The notes: generated by a model not told the origin, from the letters alone. A DNA stretch of 64,000 nt from Pegoplata infirma (GCA_963921195.1 OY992536.1:110014778-110078777), one strand, 5' to 3'. Shown: positions 1-10,899, counted from the first letter of the stretch. A program made the numbers and translations.

Positions 1-610
1 GTTCATAGTTTGTTTGTTGGCTGGATGTGTGTTGTTTTTTTTTTTTTTTGATTTTCTTCCTTTTGCAGAAATGATAATATATGTTATTTTATCTGTCAAT
101 CTTTTTTTATTTATTTTGTTTTGTATTAAAATCTCATCACTTTCTGTATGAAATTTCCGTTGTATGATTCAATTAAATTTCATGATATGTTAAAATACAA
201 TACAAAAATAACAAACAAACTTATTAAAAATACAATTTTTTTTTATGTAAAAAAAGAAATGTGTAAGTATTTGGAAGTTTAAAGTGTTATTTTTAATGTT
301 TTTTTTCGGACATTCTGTTAACATTTGTTAAATTAACATTTTATTAAAAAAAAATGTGTCAAAAATAGATTTAAAATTTTTAAAGGCTTGTGAGAGATTT
401 TAAGGAAGAAATTTTTCATATTATTCATGAAATTTATTAAAAAATATATATATTTTATAAGTGTATTCTATATTTTTTACTTATTTCTTGACTTATGTTA
501 ACTTAACATAAGGTGTAATTATTTGGATTGGGATTTACCGTACAATATAAAGACTTACTCAAAGTTCCTGTATGACGAACGAACAACGAACTTCATACAG
601 AAACTAGGGG
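1..610. other. AT-rich spacer, no gene seen
   Basis: No coding frame or recognisable element. It holds T/A homopolymer runs and one short imperfect hairpin whose 13-base arms lie at 563-575 and 593-605 (one mismatch), around a loop with two GAACGAAC-like repeats. The hairpin sits just left of the first TTA-type MITE and may be chance. Confidence 0.5.
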
Positions 611-613
611 TTA

Positions 614-955
614 AGCTATGTTTACACCATACCACTGAGTCCTATGATTTTTATTAAAAAGCAAGCATTTTTATAGCATAATTTTAGGCATGTAGTAAAT
701 ATATGATTATTATTTAAAAGCGACAAATAACTCTACATATTCCTTAATTTTTAAACAAATATAACAATTTATTTAATCTTAAGTCGATTTATTAAAAAAA
801 AAAAAATCATAAAGGTCATTGTTTTGCTGGGATTTAATTATCGGATCATATATTTACAGAATGCCTAAAATTATGCTACAGAAAAATCTTACTGTCTTAT
901 ACAAAACGTCAAAAATAAAACTCCTCATTGTCAGTGGTATGGTGTAAAAACAGCT
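614..955. mobile_element. TTA-type palindromic MITE, full copy
   Basis: 342-bp non-coding element with terminal inverted repeats starting AGCTATGTTTACACCATAC on the left and ending in GTGTAAAAACAGCT on the right. It is flanked by TTA at 611-613 and 956-958. The interior is an imperfect palindrome with TAGCATAATTTTAGGCATG on the left and its inverse (CATTCTGTAAA/GCCTAAAATTATGCTA type) on the right. There are about ten more copies or fragments in the window. The 3-bp TTA site fits PIF/Harbinger-like MITEs; that superfamily assignment is inference, since no transposase is present. Confidence 0.85.
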
Positions 956-958
956 TTA

Positions 959-1453
959 AGCTATGTTTACACCATACCACTGAGTCGTATGATTTTTAAG
1001 AAAAAGCTAGAGTTTTTATAGCCTAATTTAAAGCATGTAAGAAACATTTGATTGCTATTAATAAGTAAGCCAACAGAAAACTAGCAATTATGAATTTATT
1101 TTGAGGCCAAACCTTTGCAACAACAGAAATCAAACATGTCAGAAATCAAACATATTTTTATTGAAATTTGATTTAAAACAATAAAGAGTTATGAAGGATT
1201 ACCCTGATTTTCTCCTCTTGAAGGTTTTGGGATGTGTTACTTCAACTAAAAACATTTGCATTCATTTATTTAATTTTACGATACACTTGTTTTTAATGGC
1301 ATAGTTTTAGGCCTCAAAATAAATTCATGACTGCTAGTTTTCTGTTGCCCTATATATAACCATCATATATTTACTACATGCCTAAAATTATGCAATAAAA
1401 AAACTTGATTTTTCATAAAAATCGTACGACTCATTGTCAGTTTTACAGTGTAA
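959..1453. mobile_element. TTA-type MITE with a divergent palindromic centre
   Basis: The second copy starts at once after the first and shares the TTA at 956-958. The left terminal repeat is intact; the right end is decayed (ACTCATTGTCAGTTTTACAGTG). The centre differs from other copies: arms at 1071-1108 and 1310-1348 are inverse complements (CAACAGAAAACTAGCA ... TGCTAGTTTTCTGTTG) around about 200 bp of unrelated AT-rich sequence. This looks like an insertion into, or replacement of, the normal centre. Confidence 0.7.
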
Positions 1454-1461
1454 GGATTTAC

Positions 1462-1543
1462 TCATCTACGACTCTTTTTGTTATTGAATTATTTTATACA
1501 GTACTTTTGCAATATTCTTAAAACATACCTTAAGGAGAGACCA
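1462..1543 (-). repeat. Dispersed repeat D (CTTAAGG-GTATGC family), partial
   Basis: Minus-strand fragment of a dispersed repeat with the order CTCCTTAAGGTATG, AATATTGCAAAAGTACTGTA, AGAGTCGTAGATG. Other copies lie near 4799, 13908, 18968, 20254, 21746 and 24868. It has no coding potential and no clear terminal repeats; its class is unknown. Confidence 0.6.
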
Positions 1544-1929
1544 ATGAATAACAACGCCATCTAGTGAAAATAAGAATAATTTTGCGGAACTTTTTAATCA
1601 AAATTGTTATAGAATGTCTTTTTTCATTTTAACAGTATGCTACACAAATCAATACCAAAAGTATGCAATTTTTCGTTATACATTCGAAAATAGAATTTTA
1701 TGGAAAAGTTTACATATTTACTTTGATTATATATTTGAATTTCCCTCTTAATAAATATAAAACTTACTCGAGCTAAAAACTTATACAATTTTCTTAACGA
1801 TATATCAAACATATGGAGTGAAAAAATCTAAATGGCATATGTGATAAAAAAAAAACTTTTATGTAAGACCAATATTTATTAAGGCTGATCGACTTTTTTC
1901 ATTATATTTGTTCAAAATGAGTGCGGCGG
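1544..1929. other. AT-rich spacer
   Basis: No recognisable gene or repeat boundary. The 62-codon minus-strand frame at 1624-1812 shows only AT-driven composition. Confidence 0.5.
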
Positions 1930-2292
1930 AAAAGTCGCATGATTTTTATGAAAAAGCAAAATATGTATAGCATAATTTTAGGCATGTAGTAAATAAATTA
2001 TTTTTTATTTAAAGCGACAAAAAACTGTACATATTGCTAAATTTATAAACAAATATAACAAATTATTTAATCCTTACTCGATTTATTAAAAAAAATCATA
2101 AATGTCATTGTTTGGCTGGGATTAAATTTTCCAATCTTCATGAAATTTAGATACGTTGTTAAGAACGAAAATTTATTTGACACGTATTTTTTTTTAGCGG
2201 CCCAAACTCATTTTTAGGGCGGGTCGATTTGTATGGGGGGAAATTGATCTTTTTTAGTTTTTTACGATTTACGCCTATTTTAACAAAATTAA

Positions 2293-3084
2293 CCCTTTCA
2301 GACATTATTTAGAACTACTTGAGAAAAACATTTGAAAATTTGATTGTTAGTTAATTCGAGGGTTCTGATTAAGAATCTGAAGTCAAATAACATGTAAGTT
2401 CTTCCATCTGGCCGCAAGGTGCCTTCCAAGATATTGGACAAAATTCCCGGTGGGCACGTTTCGCACATTTAAATTTCAAGAAACTTACAGGCCTATTCAC
2501 AGTTATGACTGGTTATGACTAATTTTATTATTTTCAAACTTCATATTCCCTGTGTTTGTTGTAAACACAATCATAAAAAGTCTCAAAATTTAAAATTATT
2601 TGTCAATTTTGAGACGATGTGGGTAGCAGGTCTTTATTTTTTTGAAATTTTCAAACAAAATTTGAATATTTTTATGATTGCTTACAACAACCACATGGAA
2701 AAAAATTGAGTTATGATTGAGTTATGACTTTTTTTGTGAATAGGCCCCTTAGTGTAATTAAATTAGACAATATATATAATTAAATGAGACAAAAATAATA
2801 AACAAAATAATTTTTTGTGATAGTTAAAAAATCAATTGCTTCTGCGCTGTACAAAAAAATAAACATTACATATTTTAGAATTAATAAAAAAATTTTTGAA
2901 AACCACTTAATTTAACAAAAACTGATGCAATATTACCAGTGTCGATAACATGTTTATAAAGTTAAGTAAATTGTCTTTCGAAAACGGTACTATATGTGAA
3001 AATCGGTTCATTTGTGCCAAATCTACAAGACTTCAAACAGAGAAAACCAAATGTCCAATATATTGGACAAAATGTCTGAAAGGG
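2293..3084. mobile_element. piggyBac-type non-autonomous element (TTAA target)
   Basis: 792-bp insertion bounded by CCCTTTCAGACATT and its inverse AATGTCTGAAAGGG, with TTAA at 2289-2292 and 3085-3088. The related host copy near 17460-17495 reads CAAAATTAATATAGGCAT without interruption, an empty site for one TTAA. CCC ends plus TTAA are the piggyBac signature. The right arm also contains TGTCCAATATATTGGACA, a palindrome. No transposase remains. A 261-bp MITE sits inside. Confidence 0.85.
2488..2748. mobile_element. GGCCTATTCACA-ended MITE, TTA target
   Basis: 261-bp element with ends CAGGCCTATTCACAGTTATG and AGTTATGAC...TGTGAATAGGCCCC. It is flanked by TTA at 2485-2487 and 2749-2751. It lies inside the piggyBac-type element, which is inside the TTA-type chimera, so this is the third nested level. 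A 64-codon frame spanning it has no recognisable domain. Confidence 0.8.
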
Positions 3085-3116
3085 TTAATATAGGCATGTG
3101 TGGTATCACATTAAAG

Positions 3117-4294
3117 TAGGCTTGCCAGATCGAAAATGGTAAAAAGCTTGACATTTAGAAAAAAAAGCTTGATTTTTCTTGACATCTAGAAATAAAAGCT
3201 TGATTTTTCTTGACATTTGAATTTTTAGTATTGTTTTTTTTAAAAAGTACTTTTCAAACCAATTTTAGAATTTTAGTGAATTTGTGACTGAAAACAATAT
3301 TTTTTTAGTTTTTTCTTACACCTCATATGCAAAACAAATGACTACCGGGATTCGAAAGTGTCGGGACTTGAAAAAATTTGGATATTTTCCCTGAAGTATT
3401 TTAAAAGAAACGGGAAAAAATTGTAGAAAAAACTTTTATATTTTTAAAGCATTTCAGATCTGTGCAACAAAAAATGCCTGCGAATTTTGTACTCTTGCCC
3501 AAAACATTAAATCATGATAATGTTTTGCGGAAGATTTGGGTGTACTCGCCAAAGCAAAGTTTTTTTTAGAAAAAATAATGTTATATTACATACTTTGCTA
3601 TTCCATGCAAAACGAATTGAAATATCAGTCGAGGACCCCATTAAAAAACCAAAAGAGCTGTACATTTCGTAAGTGAGTGCAAAAATAAGTGCAAAAAAGT
3701 GTTTTTACATTTTGGAGAGTATTAAAGATTCGGCACCAAAGAATATAACCCTCTCACTTATTTTATGTACATTTGATAAACAAATGGAAAATTTTTATGC
3801 GAAAAGCTTAGACTTGGTGAAAAGGTAGTTATGTTAAAAAAAAAATTTTATGAACCCAAAATTTTTGGTGAAAAAAAAAAATTTGATGAAAAAGTTTTTA
3901 ATGAATTTTTTGATGAGAAGACGAATTTTTTGATGTAAAAAAAATTTATGAAAAAAAAATATATAAAAAAAAAAAAAAAATGGTGAGAAAAAAATTGATA
4001 ATAAAAAATTTGAATTTTTATTTAGTTCGGTTTGAGTCCATATTAATTATTTCTAAAGGAGACATTGGTACACCTAGTGATAAAAACATATTTTTTTTGA
4101 AAATAATCTTTTAATTTGTATTTATTTTTATTTAAAGACTTTAAAAATAAATTATTATTGATTTTTCTTGACAATTTAGTGGGAAATTGTGTAAAATTTC
4201 ATTTTAGCTTGACAAATGACATTTTGGCTTGATTCTTGACACGTACTAAAAAAGCTTGACAATCAAGCCAAATCAAGCCCTACTGGCAACCCTA
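3117..4294. mobile_element. hAT-type non-autonomous element, 8-bp TSD
   Basis: 1178-bp insertion with ends TAGGCTTGCCAG and, read inward from the right, TAGGGTTGCCAG. An exact 8-bp duplication CATTAAAG lies at 3109-3116 and 4295-4302. The uninterrupted host sequence (TATCAGATTAAAGGTATT near 23613) is the empty site. 8-bp TSDs are the hAT hallmark. The ends carry repeated AAGCTTGAC/GTCAAGCTT motifs. The interior includes a short piece (about 3594-3650) of dispersed repeat F. No open transposase frame. Confidence 0.88.
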
Positions 4295-4662
4295 CATTAA
4301 AGATATTAAAAATACCTATCTCGTGGTGCTAACAACCGGCAAAAGAAGTTAATATTTTTCGACTTATTAACAAAAATGTGCTAAAATTTTGGTATTTTAC
4401 TCAATATGACGAAAAGTTGTGCATGTTTGGACACGTTATGGTATGTAACATGACTAGGTTTCTTTGCATAATATAGGAGATAAACGAAAAAAACTGGAAA
4501 ATGGCCTTGTCTTCCCCCCTCCTTTTTACCCCCTTAATATGAATTTGGGCCGCTAAGAAAAAATACGTGTCCCTTTATTTTTTTGCTCTACAAAATAAAA
4601 TTCCATAAAGATCCGCGGGTGACACTATGGAGACTTCCCTTGTCAGTGGTGTACACACAGCT

Positions 4663-4922
4663 TTAGCGACATGATATATAATTGTCGTAGAAAGGCTATT
4701 GTTTTGTTTTTAATTATTTGGATTTATTATTATTTGCATTTATTATTTATTTATAACGAAAGTTTCAATTAGTGAACAAAAGATGTCACCACTACTCGCA
4801 GTATGATGATGTTTTTTTGTTATTGTTCGCTCCTTAAGTTATGCCATAAAAATATTACAAAAGTATTGTATAAAATAAACCAAAAAAAGGAATAGTCGTA
4901 GATTTAAACTTTTAATATTTAA
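4663..4922. repeat. Spacer with dispersed repeat D copy
   Basis: A plus-strand copy of repeat D lies at about 4799-4911 (GCTCCTTAAGTTATGCC, TATTACAAAAGTATTGTATA, AGTCGTAGAT). The rest is AT-rich with no visible gene. Confidence 0.55.
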
Positions 4923-4938
4923 CCCTTCTGCATCCCTT

Positions 4939-5880
4939 GCATATCGTGAACCTATATTCAAAATATGCCAACTCAAATTTGACCGAAATGAGTTTCCGAT
5001 GGAAAATAGCTCCCCTATGCAATACCCATCTGTGGTAAAAATTTCAGAGCAAAAAAATAATTTTTTGTCGTTTTACATCCATTTTTGTTATTCTGCTAAC
5101 TCAAAGTACATATTTTTTTGGTGAAAATAAATGCCAACTCCCATTGTAAATTTCCAAAAATTTTTCAAAATTTTTTTTAAAAAAAATTAGACCACATATC
5201 TTATTGCATTTGCCTTTCTGAACACGAATCTGGTAAAGATTTTGATATCTAATGCCTAGTTTTCGAGATATTGCCATTTTGAAAATATCGGTAAATAGTG
5301 TTTGCAAAAAAAAAATATGCTTATATATATGTAACTTTTAAACTATTTATCAGATTGAAACATTATGAGTGGGGCAAATAAAGTCAATGATATAAGCTTT
5401 CAAAATAGCTAGTTTGGAGTGAGCCTTCTACAATAAAGCGTGAGTTACAGAGTGCCAAAGTTGACCACCCTGAGATTAAAAGGCTTTCGGAGCTAGTAAC
5501 TTTTAAAAATATGCAAAGATTTTTATTTTTTTTTGGTTTTTGCAATTACCGCACTAAGGAAAACAAAATCCAAAAAAAAAAAAAATTTATAAAAATTTTT
5601 CAAAAAAAAAATTATTTTTAGTTTCCGACAAAATATGCCAACTCTAAAAAAATATTTGTTTTTTGATATAGTAATAAATGCCATCTCAAAAAAATACGCA
5701 AACCAGAACAAAATATGAAATTTTTGGCATAGGTAAAAATTATTTAGAATATTTAAACCATTTTATGGAAGGTACATTGTTTATTTTTACAATAATATGC
5801 AAAATAACTAGTTTTTTAGCTCTCCTGAAAAGTAAGCTTTTTCGAGTTGGCATTTATTGAATATAGTTCGACGATATGTG
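4939..5880. mobile_element. TIR element with 5-bp CCCTT duplication
   Basis: 942-bp insertion with ends GCATATCGTGAACCTATATTC and its inverse, GAATATAGTTCGACGATATGTG. It is flanked by CCCTT at 4934-4938 and 5881-5885. Removing it restores the left end of the surrounding piggyBac-like element. ATGCCAACTC is repeated inside both arms (near 4967, 5131, 5635). Frames at 5101-5307, 5523-5711 and 5678-5860 are low-complexity. The superfamily is not assigned. Confidence 0.72.
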
Positions 5881-6639
5881 CCCTTCCTATGATCCTTTGG
5901 GTCAATATGACCCAACATTAAAATGTAAACAAAATTCCATGTTTTAGTATAATCAAAAATAATGAAAACTAAAATAAATCAGCCCTTCCAGAGCAATTAT
6001 TAAAAAAAATAAAATCAAATTTGAAATTTAACCTTTTTTTAATTTGAGCAAACACTTAATGCAATGCATTGTGTTGGTATTAGAAAATGGGTTATGAGGA
6101 GAAGGAATGACGGAGTAGTGTTTGTGGACATTTAATTTGAATTTTTTCAAATTATACACATAAAAAAAAAACTTTTTCAAATTACTAGGAAAAGTCTCGT
6201 AATTTTACCATTTTACCAGTTTGACAGTTTTCCTTGTTTTTTATCAAACAAATTTGGATCTAAATTTAAATTTTTTTTGAAATTATACAATTTTTGTTGT
6301 AATTTTACAAATTTCCCAAAAAATTTTAGAAAAAATTTTACATTTTATTTTAATGTAAAATTTACAATTTTATTGGTAAAAAGTTGGTAAAATATTGTAA
6401 AATTACTAGAAATCTCGTAAAATTAGCAAAAAATCTAGTAAAGTTTCGAAATCTCCTTGTAAATTTTATCGTATCCAAAAATTTGTAAATTTACAATTTT
6501 ATTGATGAAAACCTTGTAAAATTACAAAATTATTGGTTAAAAGCTTGTAAAGTTACTAGAAATTCTTGTAAAATAGGAGGTAGCTAAAAAAGTAAAAATT
6601 TTTTCTTGTAATTTTACAAGGTATTTTTTTTTTGAGCGT
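5881..6639. other. piggyBac-like interior, repetitive GTAAAATTAC tract
   Basis: After the subterminal GGGTCAATATGACCC there is AT-rich sequence. At 6180-6620 it holds many imperfect copies, on both strands, of GTAAAATTAC, TTTACAAG and CTCGTAAAATTA, ending in an A/T run and TTTGAGCGTA. A similar tract including the words GGAGGTAGC appears at 49290-49700. Likely another decayed repeat; no coding sequence. Confidence 0.5.
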
Positions 6640-7390
6640 AGCTGACTGGGTAGTCTTCTGCAGAGATTTAATTCCACATAGGGTTAGTTTGACTGATGAG
6701 AAACGAATTTTCTCTGTAATTCGTTGTGCAAGACATTGGACAGTAGACAACGAAAGGATGTGATCTGCTGGAAAGGCGCCTATCTCAGCTGAACACTTAC
6801 CGTGGTTATATCTATATAACAATGACGCACAACACATTCCGAATATGCTCCAATGAGTCAAAAGAGCTGGATACCCTACTGTCGTTGATGAGCTTCAACG
6901 CACTCCTTTGCACCTGATCAGATAGACCTTGAAGCACTTGCCCAGATATGCGAGTTGCATTCCATTTTCGGTCGGATATAGGTGGCATAAATAGTGAGAT
7001 CAGACGGAGTGAAGAAATTCTTGCACCGTTTTAGGAAATCAAGACACTTGAATGCTTCTTTCGACACTTGAAAAACATGTGTGTTCCAACGAACATCACA
7101 TTGGATTTTCATGCCTGATTCCTCAATAGCTATTCCCCCATGGATACAGATGATGCTGATTCCACAAGCCGTCTGAGGGTCAACACATAACATTGGGCCT
7201 TACGAGCATTAAAATCGATCCTATTTGCAAGACCCTACTCGGAGATTGTCGTAAGATCATGCTAACAAGTCCCCTGTATAACGACTCAACGAAACAAGAG
7301 TGAATCGGATTCCAGATAATTTACCAAGTGGTGATTGATCATGCTCTTCATGATCTGCGAGAGCGTAAAGAAAATTGCTATTGGGCGTTA
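6640..7390 (-). pseudogene. Broken LINE (non-LTR) reverse transcriptase fragment
   Basis: Read on the minus strand, pieces of a non-LTR retrotransposon ORF2 appear in order but in shifting frames. At 7300-7387 there is a decayed RT start (LSQIMKSMINHHLVNYLES, then a TGDLLA-like box). After a deletion, 6925-7130 encodes GGIAIEESGMKIQCDVRW, then VSKEAFKCLDFLKRC, FFTPSDLTIYATYIRPKMEC and SHIW. In the next frame comes LKLINDSRVSSSFDSLEHIR (about 6830-6890), then SLLYRYNHGKCSAEI at 6780-6830. The order Y-x-x-x-I/V-R-P-x-x-E, S-H-x-W, L-x-L-I-N-D, S-L-E-H and L-x-Y-R-Y-x-x-G-K-C-S is the usual C-terminal end of jockey/CR1-like RTs. Catalytic RT motifs (YxDD) are not visible and several stops and frameshifts are, so it is dead. 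It is markedly less AT-rich than its surroundings, as expected for former coding sequence. Confidence 0.8.
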
Positions 7391-7892
7391 GTTTTCTGGG
7401 TTTGTTACCTCACCCTTTTTTGGGGTTGGCGGACCTTTGCGGGTTTCTCAAAATCCCACCCACAGTACGAGAATAATAAAATTTTGAATGATAAAATAAT
7501 TAACGAGAATAATAAAATTTAGAATGAAAAACTATTCAATGAAAGCGATTTTATTGATTTTTTGACCGACAAAATTATTGATCTATCATTCTGAATGAAA
7601 ATGAACCCAATTCAATTATTTTCAGAAGAAAAAAAATGGTAAAGTAGAACTAAACTTGCATTATCGCTTGTTGGGTCATATTGACCCAAAGGATATTAAA
7701 TGTGTGTAAATCGTGTTTTTGAATGTGGAGGGGGGAGAAAAAATTTAAATTTTATTATTTTCTTTTTAAACCATTATTTTTGTCCCTGTAATGGATAAAT
7801 TAAAGTTTCACGTTGATATCTTATAACAAAAGGGACAAATTTTGCGTTTGAAAACCAAAATTGGGTCAAATTGACCCAAGGAGTGCAGAAGG
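7391..7892. other. Right part of the piggyBac-like element
   Basis: Contains a short direct repeat of GAATAATAAAATTT with variants (7470-7540) and two GGGTCA...TGACCC palindromes (7674-7692 and 7861-7878). The left subterminal region (5890-5930) mirrors the first of these including ATTAAATGTG/ACATTAAAATGT, so the two halves are paired. No intact gene. Confidence 0.55.
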
Positions 7893-7893
7893 G

Positions 7894-9404
7894 TTAAAAC
7901 TTTTTTTTGTTTTTTTCAAAATGAAAAAAAAGATAAAATCGATCTGGCCTAATGTGTATATAATCTAAATCTTTAGGGAATAAGTGCAAAAAAATCTTGG
8001 ATTATAAAAATTTCCTTAATAAGTGTAAACTAAATATGAGTTGAGAAACTATTTGGGAGAAAAACACTTTACATATGGATGGATAAAAGAAATATATGAA
8101 AAGAAAAAAAAAAAAACGAAAATTATGCCAAAAATTTTCCATATAAAAAGGACTAACAAGTACTAGAATTTAAATATAGAAAAATATTACAGCATAAAGA
8201 AACTACTTGATATTGTTTGAAATTATTTGATTTTATTTTTTCCTAACAGTCTTCATGTTGTTTTTCTTCTTGTTGTACAAGTAGGATATTTTGAAAGTTA
8301 AAATGTTTACCTTCCTTGTTTTTGCTATTATGTATTTTGTATATGACTGCTGTTTTCTGTTGTTTTTTTTTTCTGTTTTCCAACTTGACACGAAATGTTT
8401 GTTTAGTTTGGCACAAAGTTTTCCTGCCCCTGATAAATTTTCATACTCGAGTGGTGTTTTGTTTGTTTGTGAAAAAATCCTGTCAAGTTTGTTAAGTGAA
8501 AAAAAAAGAAAAAAATAAAATGCTTAAACATGTTATTGAAGTAACATTTGTATACATACCGTTAGACAGACTTATGTATATTACTGTGAAATTGTTTGAT
8601 TTTGCAAACAATACAACATTTGCAGAGAAATGTTTACTAAAGAAAAGAAAATGAAAAATAGAAAAAAATAGAAAGTAAAAATTTAACAAAAAAACAACTT
8701 TAATCCTTTAAAATTTATAATAATATTTCTGGCATAGATTTCAATGCAATTACCAATAGATTATTTTTAAAATTATTTAATAATATAAAATTATATTATT
8801 GTTATTTGTTTGTAAAGGCATAGATTGATTTGAATTGTTTTTTTTTTTTTTTTTATATTCCAAGAAATTCAATTTATTTTATAAAACTTTCTTCAAAACT
8901 ATTTTTTTTTTCAGTTTCTTGTGGTTTTGCTATAATTATTTATGAAAAAATATTAAAATTATTGAGTTCAACATTATTATGGTAGAAATATGCCACAGTA
9001 ATTGAAAAGAAAATCAAAGGAAATAACAAAATTTATTGAATATAATTTTAATATTTTCCAATGTTGAAAATTAGTTTTATAAAATTATTTAATTTATTTT
9101 TGTGAAATAAATTTGTTTTGATTTAGTAGTTATTTTAAGTTTTATTTAAATTAAATTGAATTTTATTTCAATAATAAGTGTGGACAACTAAAAAGCGCTG
9201 GTAATAGATAGCTGACTGGCGAAAGCTGTTGGCATCTCCTCTATTGATAACATCGTATTTTTCAAATATATTAATAAAAAAAAAAATGGTATAAAAATTT
9301 CGCAAAATGTACTTCAAAATTGCATTTGCATATAAAATGCACTTTTAAAACATTTATTATTTTAAGTTATAAAAACGTCAATCGTGAAAAAACTCGATTT
9401 TGTA
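7894..9404. other. AT-rich spacer, nothing recognised
   Basis: Low-complexity A/T sequence with poly-T runs. Short frames at 8291-8518 and 8492-8689 are Phe/Lys/Ser-rich and overlap on opposite strands. Near 9190-9215 is a short AAAGCGCTGGTAATAG motif related to the sequence flanking the 41-kb foldback. At 9300-9365 is a piece of the ATTTGCAT/AAATGCA repeat seen at 31.5 and 47.2 kb. Confidence 0.5.
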
Positions 9405-9718
9405 AAGCTTTGTTTGCACCATATCACTGAGTCGTATGATTTTTATAAAAAAGCAAGATTTTTTATAGCATAATTTTAGGCATGTAGTAAATATATGATT
9501 GCTATTTAAAAGAGGCAAAATCTTACTTTTTTATAAAAATCGTCTAAAATAAAAAACGGCTTATTGTGAGTCGTTTTATTTTCGACGATTTTTAAAAAAA
9601 AGTAAGATTTTGCTGTTGCATAATTTTCGGCACTTTGTAAAAATAGGATCCCAAAATCAAATCCCAGCAAAACAATGATATTTATGATTTGTTTTTGATA
9701 AATCGACTTAAGATTACA
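9405..9718. mobile_element. Rearranged TTA-type MITE
   Basis: Starts with a degenerate left end (AGCTTTGTTTGCACCATATC) and runs like the family to about 9500. It then jumps to the family's right-end sequence (AAATCTTAC, ATCGTC, AAAATAAAA). From about 9560 it continues as the inverse complement of the family's right half, through CCCAGCAAAACAATGA to CGACTTAAGATTA. Two right halves therefore meet head to head, an internally rearranged copy. Confidence 0.65.
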
Positions 9719-9737
9719 AAATTTGCATTGAAAATGG

Positions 9738-10012
9738 TATAATGGCGTGTTCTCTTCTCAAACGGTGAATTTAAAAGATATTAATACAAATTTTTGACTC
9801 AATATAAAGTATGTAACGAAGAATTCTGGATCATTTACTCGAAAATCAAGTTTTTTGAGTGATATGATTTTCAATATTTTTAGAAACATTTTTAAAAATA
9901 TCGAAAATCATACGTAATATAATTTGTTTCTCTGAGCCTCAAAGTATGCACCATTTTTTACACAAAACATCAAAAATCGTTTAACTCTTTGTCAGTGGCA
10001 CTCTCACAATTG
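9738..10012. repeat. Fragment of the TATCGCTCC element plus repeat H
   Basis: 9738-9880 matches the interior of the element at 46826-47113 in the same order: AATGGCGTGTTCTCTTCTCA, AACGGTGAATTTAAAAG, ATATTAATAC, ATTCTGGATCATT, TTTTTTGAGTGATATGA. It then passes into repeat H (TATCGAAAATCATACG, AAAGTATGCACC, ACACAAAACATC, CTTTGTCAGTGG), found again at 10698-10830 and 11768-11960. Terminal repeats are missing here. Confidence 0.6.
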
Positions 10013-10084
10013 GCTTTTAAAGCCAATTATCACGATCAGATATTTTATACTTTGTATAAATATAAAGTTAAATAAATTTTATTA

Positions 10085-10377
10085 AAAAAACAACATTTTT
10101 TATAGCATAATTTTAGGCTTGTAGTAAAAATATGATTGTTATTTAAAAGCGCCAAAAAACTCTACATATTGCTTAAATTTATAAAAAAAAAATATAACAA
10201 TTTATTTAATATTAAGTCGATTTATTACAAAAAATCATAAATGTCATTGTTTTGCTGGGATTTAATTTTCAGGTCATATATTTACAAAATGCCAAAAATT
10301 ATGCTACAGCAAAATCTTACTTTTTTTATAAAAATCGTCGAAAATAAAACCACCAGTGATATGATGTAAACACAGCT
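10085..10377. mobile_element. TTA-type MITE, 5'-truncated
   Basis: Lacks the left terminal repeat but runs from TTTTTATAGCATAATTTTAGG to the right end GATGTAAACACAGCT, followed by TTA at 10378-10380. The next copy begins directly at 10381, so the TTA is shared. Confidence 0.75.
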
Positions 10378-10380
10378 TTA

Positions 10381-10693
10381 AGCTATGTTTACACATACCA
10401 CTGAGTCGTATGATTTTCATGAAAAAGCAAAATTTTTTTATAGCATAATTTTAGGCATGTTATATATATAGGATTGTTATTTAAAAGCGACCATAAACTT
10501 TACATATTGCTAAATTTATAAACTTAGGATTAAATAAATTGTTATATTTGTTTATAAATTTAGCAAAATGTTGAGCTTTTTGTCGCTTTTTAATAACAAC
10601 CATATATTTACAACATGCCTAAAATTATTTTCTAAATAAACATTGCGTTTACATAAAAATCATACGACTCAGTGGTATGGTGTAAACATAGCT
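10381..10693. mobile_element. TTA-type MITE, near-perfect palindrome
   Basis: 313-bp copy with ends AGCTATGTTTACACATACC and GGTATGGTGTAAACATAGCT, TTA on both sides (10378-10380, 10694-10696). Its two halves are inverse complements almost throughout (TTTATAAACTTAGGATTAAAT at the centre). Other copies have one divergent half, so this is a second subtype; further members lie at 16565-16882 and in part of 23140-23398. Confidence 0.85.
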
Positions 10694-10697
10694 TTAG

Positions 10698-10899
10698 AAA
10701 CATTTCCAAAAAAGTCGAAAACCATACGTTATATAAATTTTTATTTTAATCCTAAAAGTATGCACTTTATTTTTACACAAAACATCGAAAATCGCTTTAT
10801 TTTCTTATCGTGACAATTGGAATTTATTTGAATAATTTTTTATTGAGCCTAAAATTATGCATTAATTTTTTGAATAAATTTTTTTGATATAAATATATA
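10698..10899. repeat. Repeat H fragment
   Basis: AGAAACATTTCCAAAAAAGTCGA, CATACG, AAAAGTATGCAC, ACACAAAACATCGAAAATCG and CTTATCGTGACAATTGG occur in the same order as near 9879-10000 and 11768-11960, giving three loose copies over 2.1 kb, separated by MITEs and a hAT insertion. Confidence 0.55.

Larger units (their letters stand above)
1930..4662. mobile_element. Chimeric TTA-type element carrying a nest of insertions
   Basis: From 1930 to about 2130 the sequence matches the left half of the 0.35-kb TTA-type MITE. It then switches to a second, larger family sharing the same termini, marked by ATCTTCATGAAATTTAG, ATACGTGTC/GACACGTAT, GCGGCCCAAACTCATTTT and GGGTGACACTA...GGAGACTTCCCTTGTCAG. The right end is ...CAGTGGTGTACACACAGCT at 4662, followed by TTA. 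Two insertions split it: a piggyBac-type element at 2293-3084, which itself holds a MITE, and a hAT-type element at 3117-4294. With them removed, the host reads continuously like the copies near 17275 and 23399. Confidence 0.75.
4923..7893. mobile_element. piggyBac-like element, ~3 kb, with internal insertions
   Basis: Bounded by TTAA at 4919-4922 and 7894-7897, with inverted ends CCCTTCTGCATCCC and GGAGTGCAGAAGGG. Just inside both ends is GGGTCAATATGACCC or GGGTCAAATTGACCC; CCC-ended, TTAA-flanked elements with GGGTCANNNTGACCC subterminal palindromes are typical of piggyBac-like transposons. The left subterminal copy is pushed to 5890-5915 by a 942-bp insertion at 4939-5880. A dead LINE lies at about 6640-7390. 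No piggyBac transposase frame survives. Confidence 0.8.
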
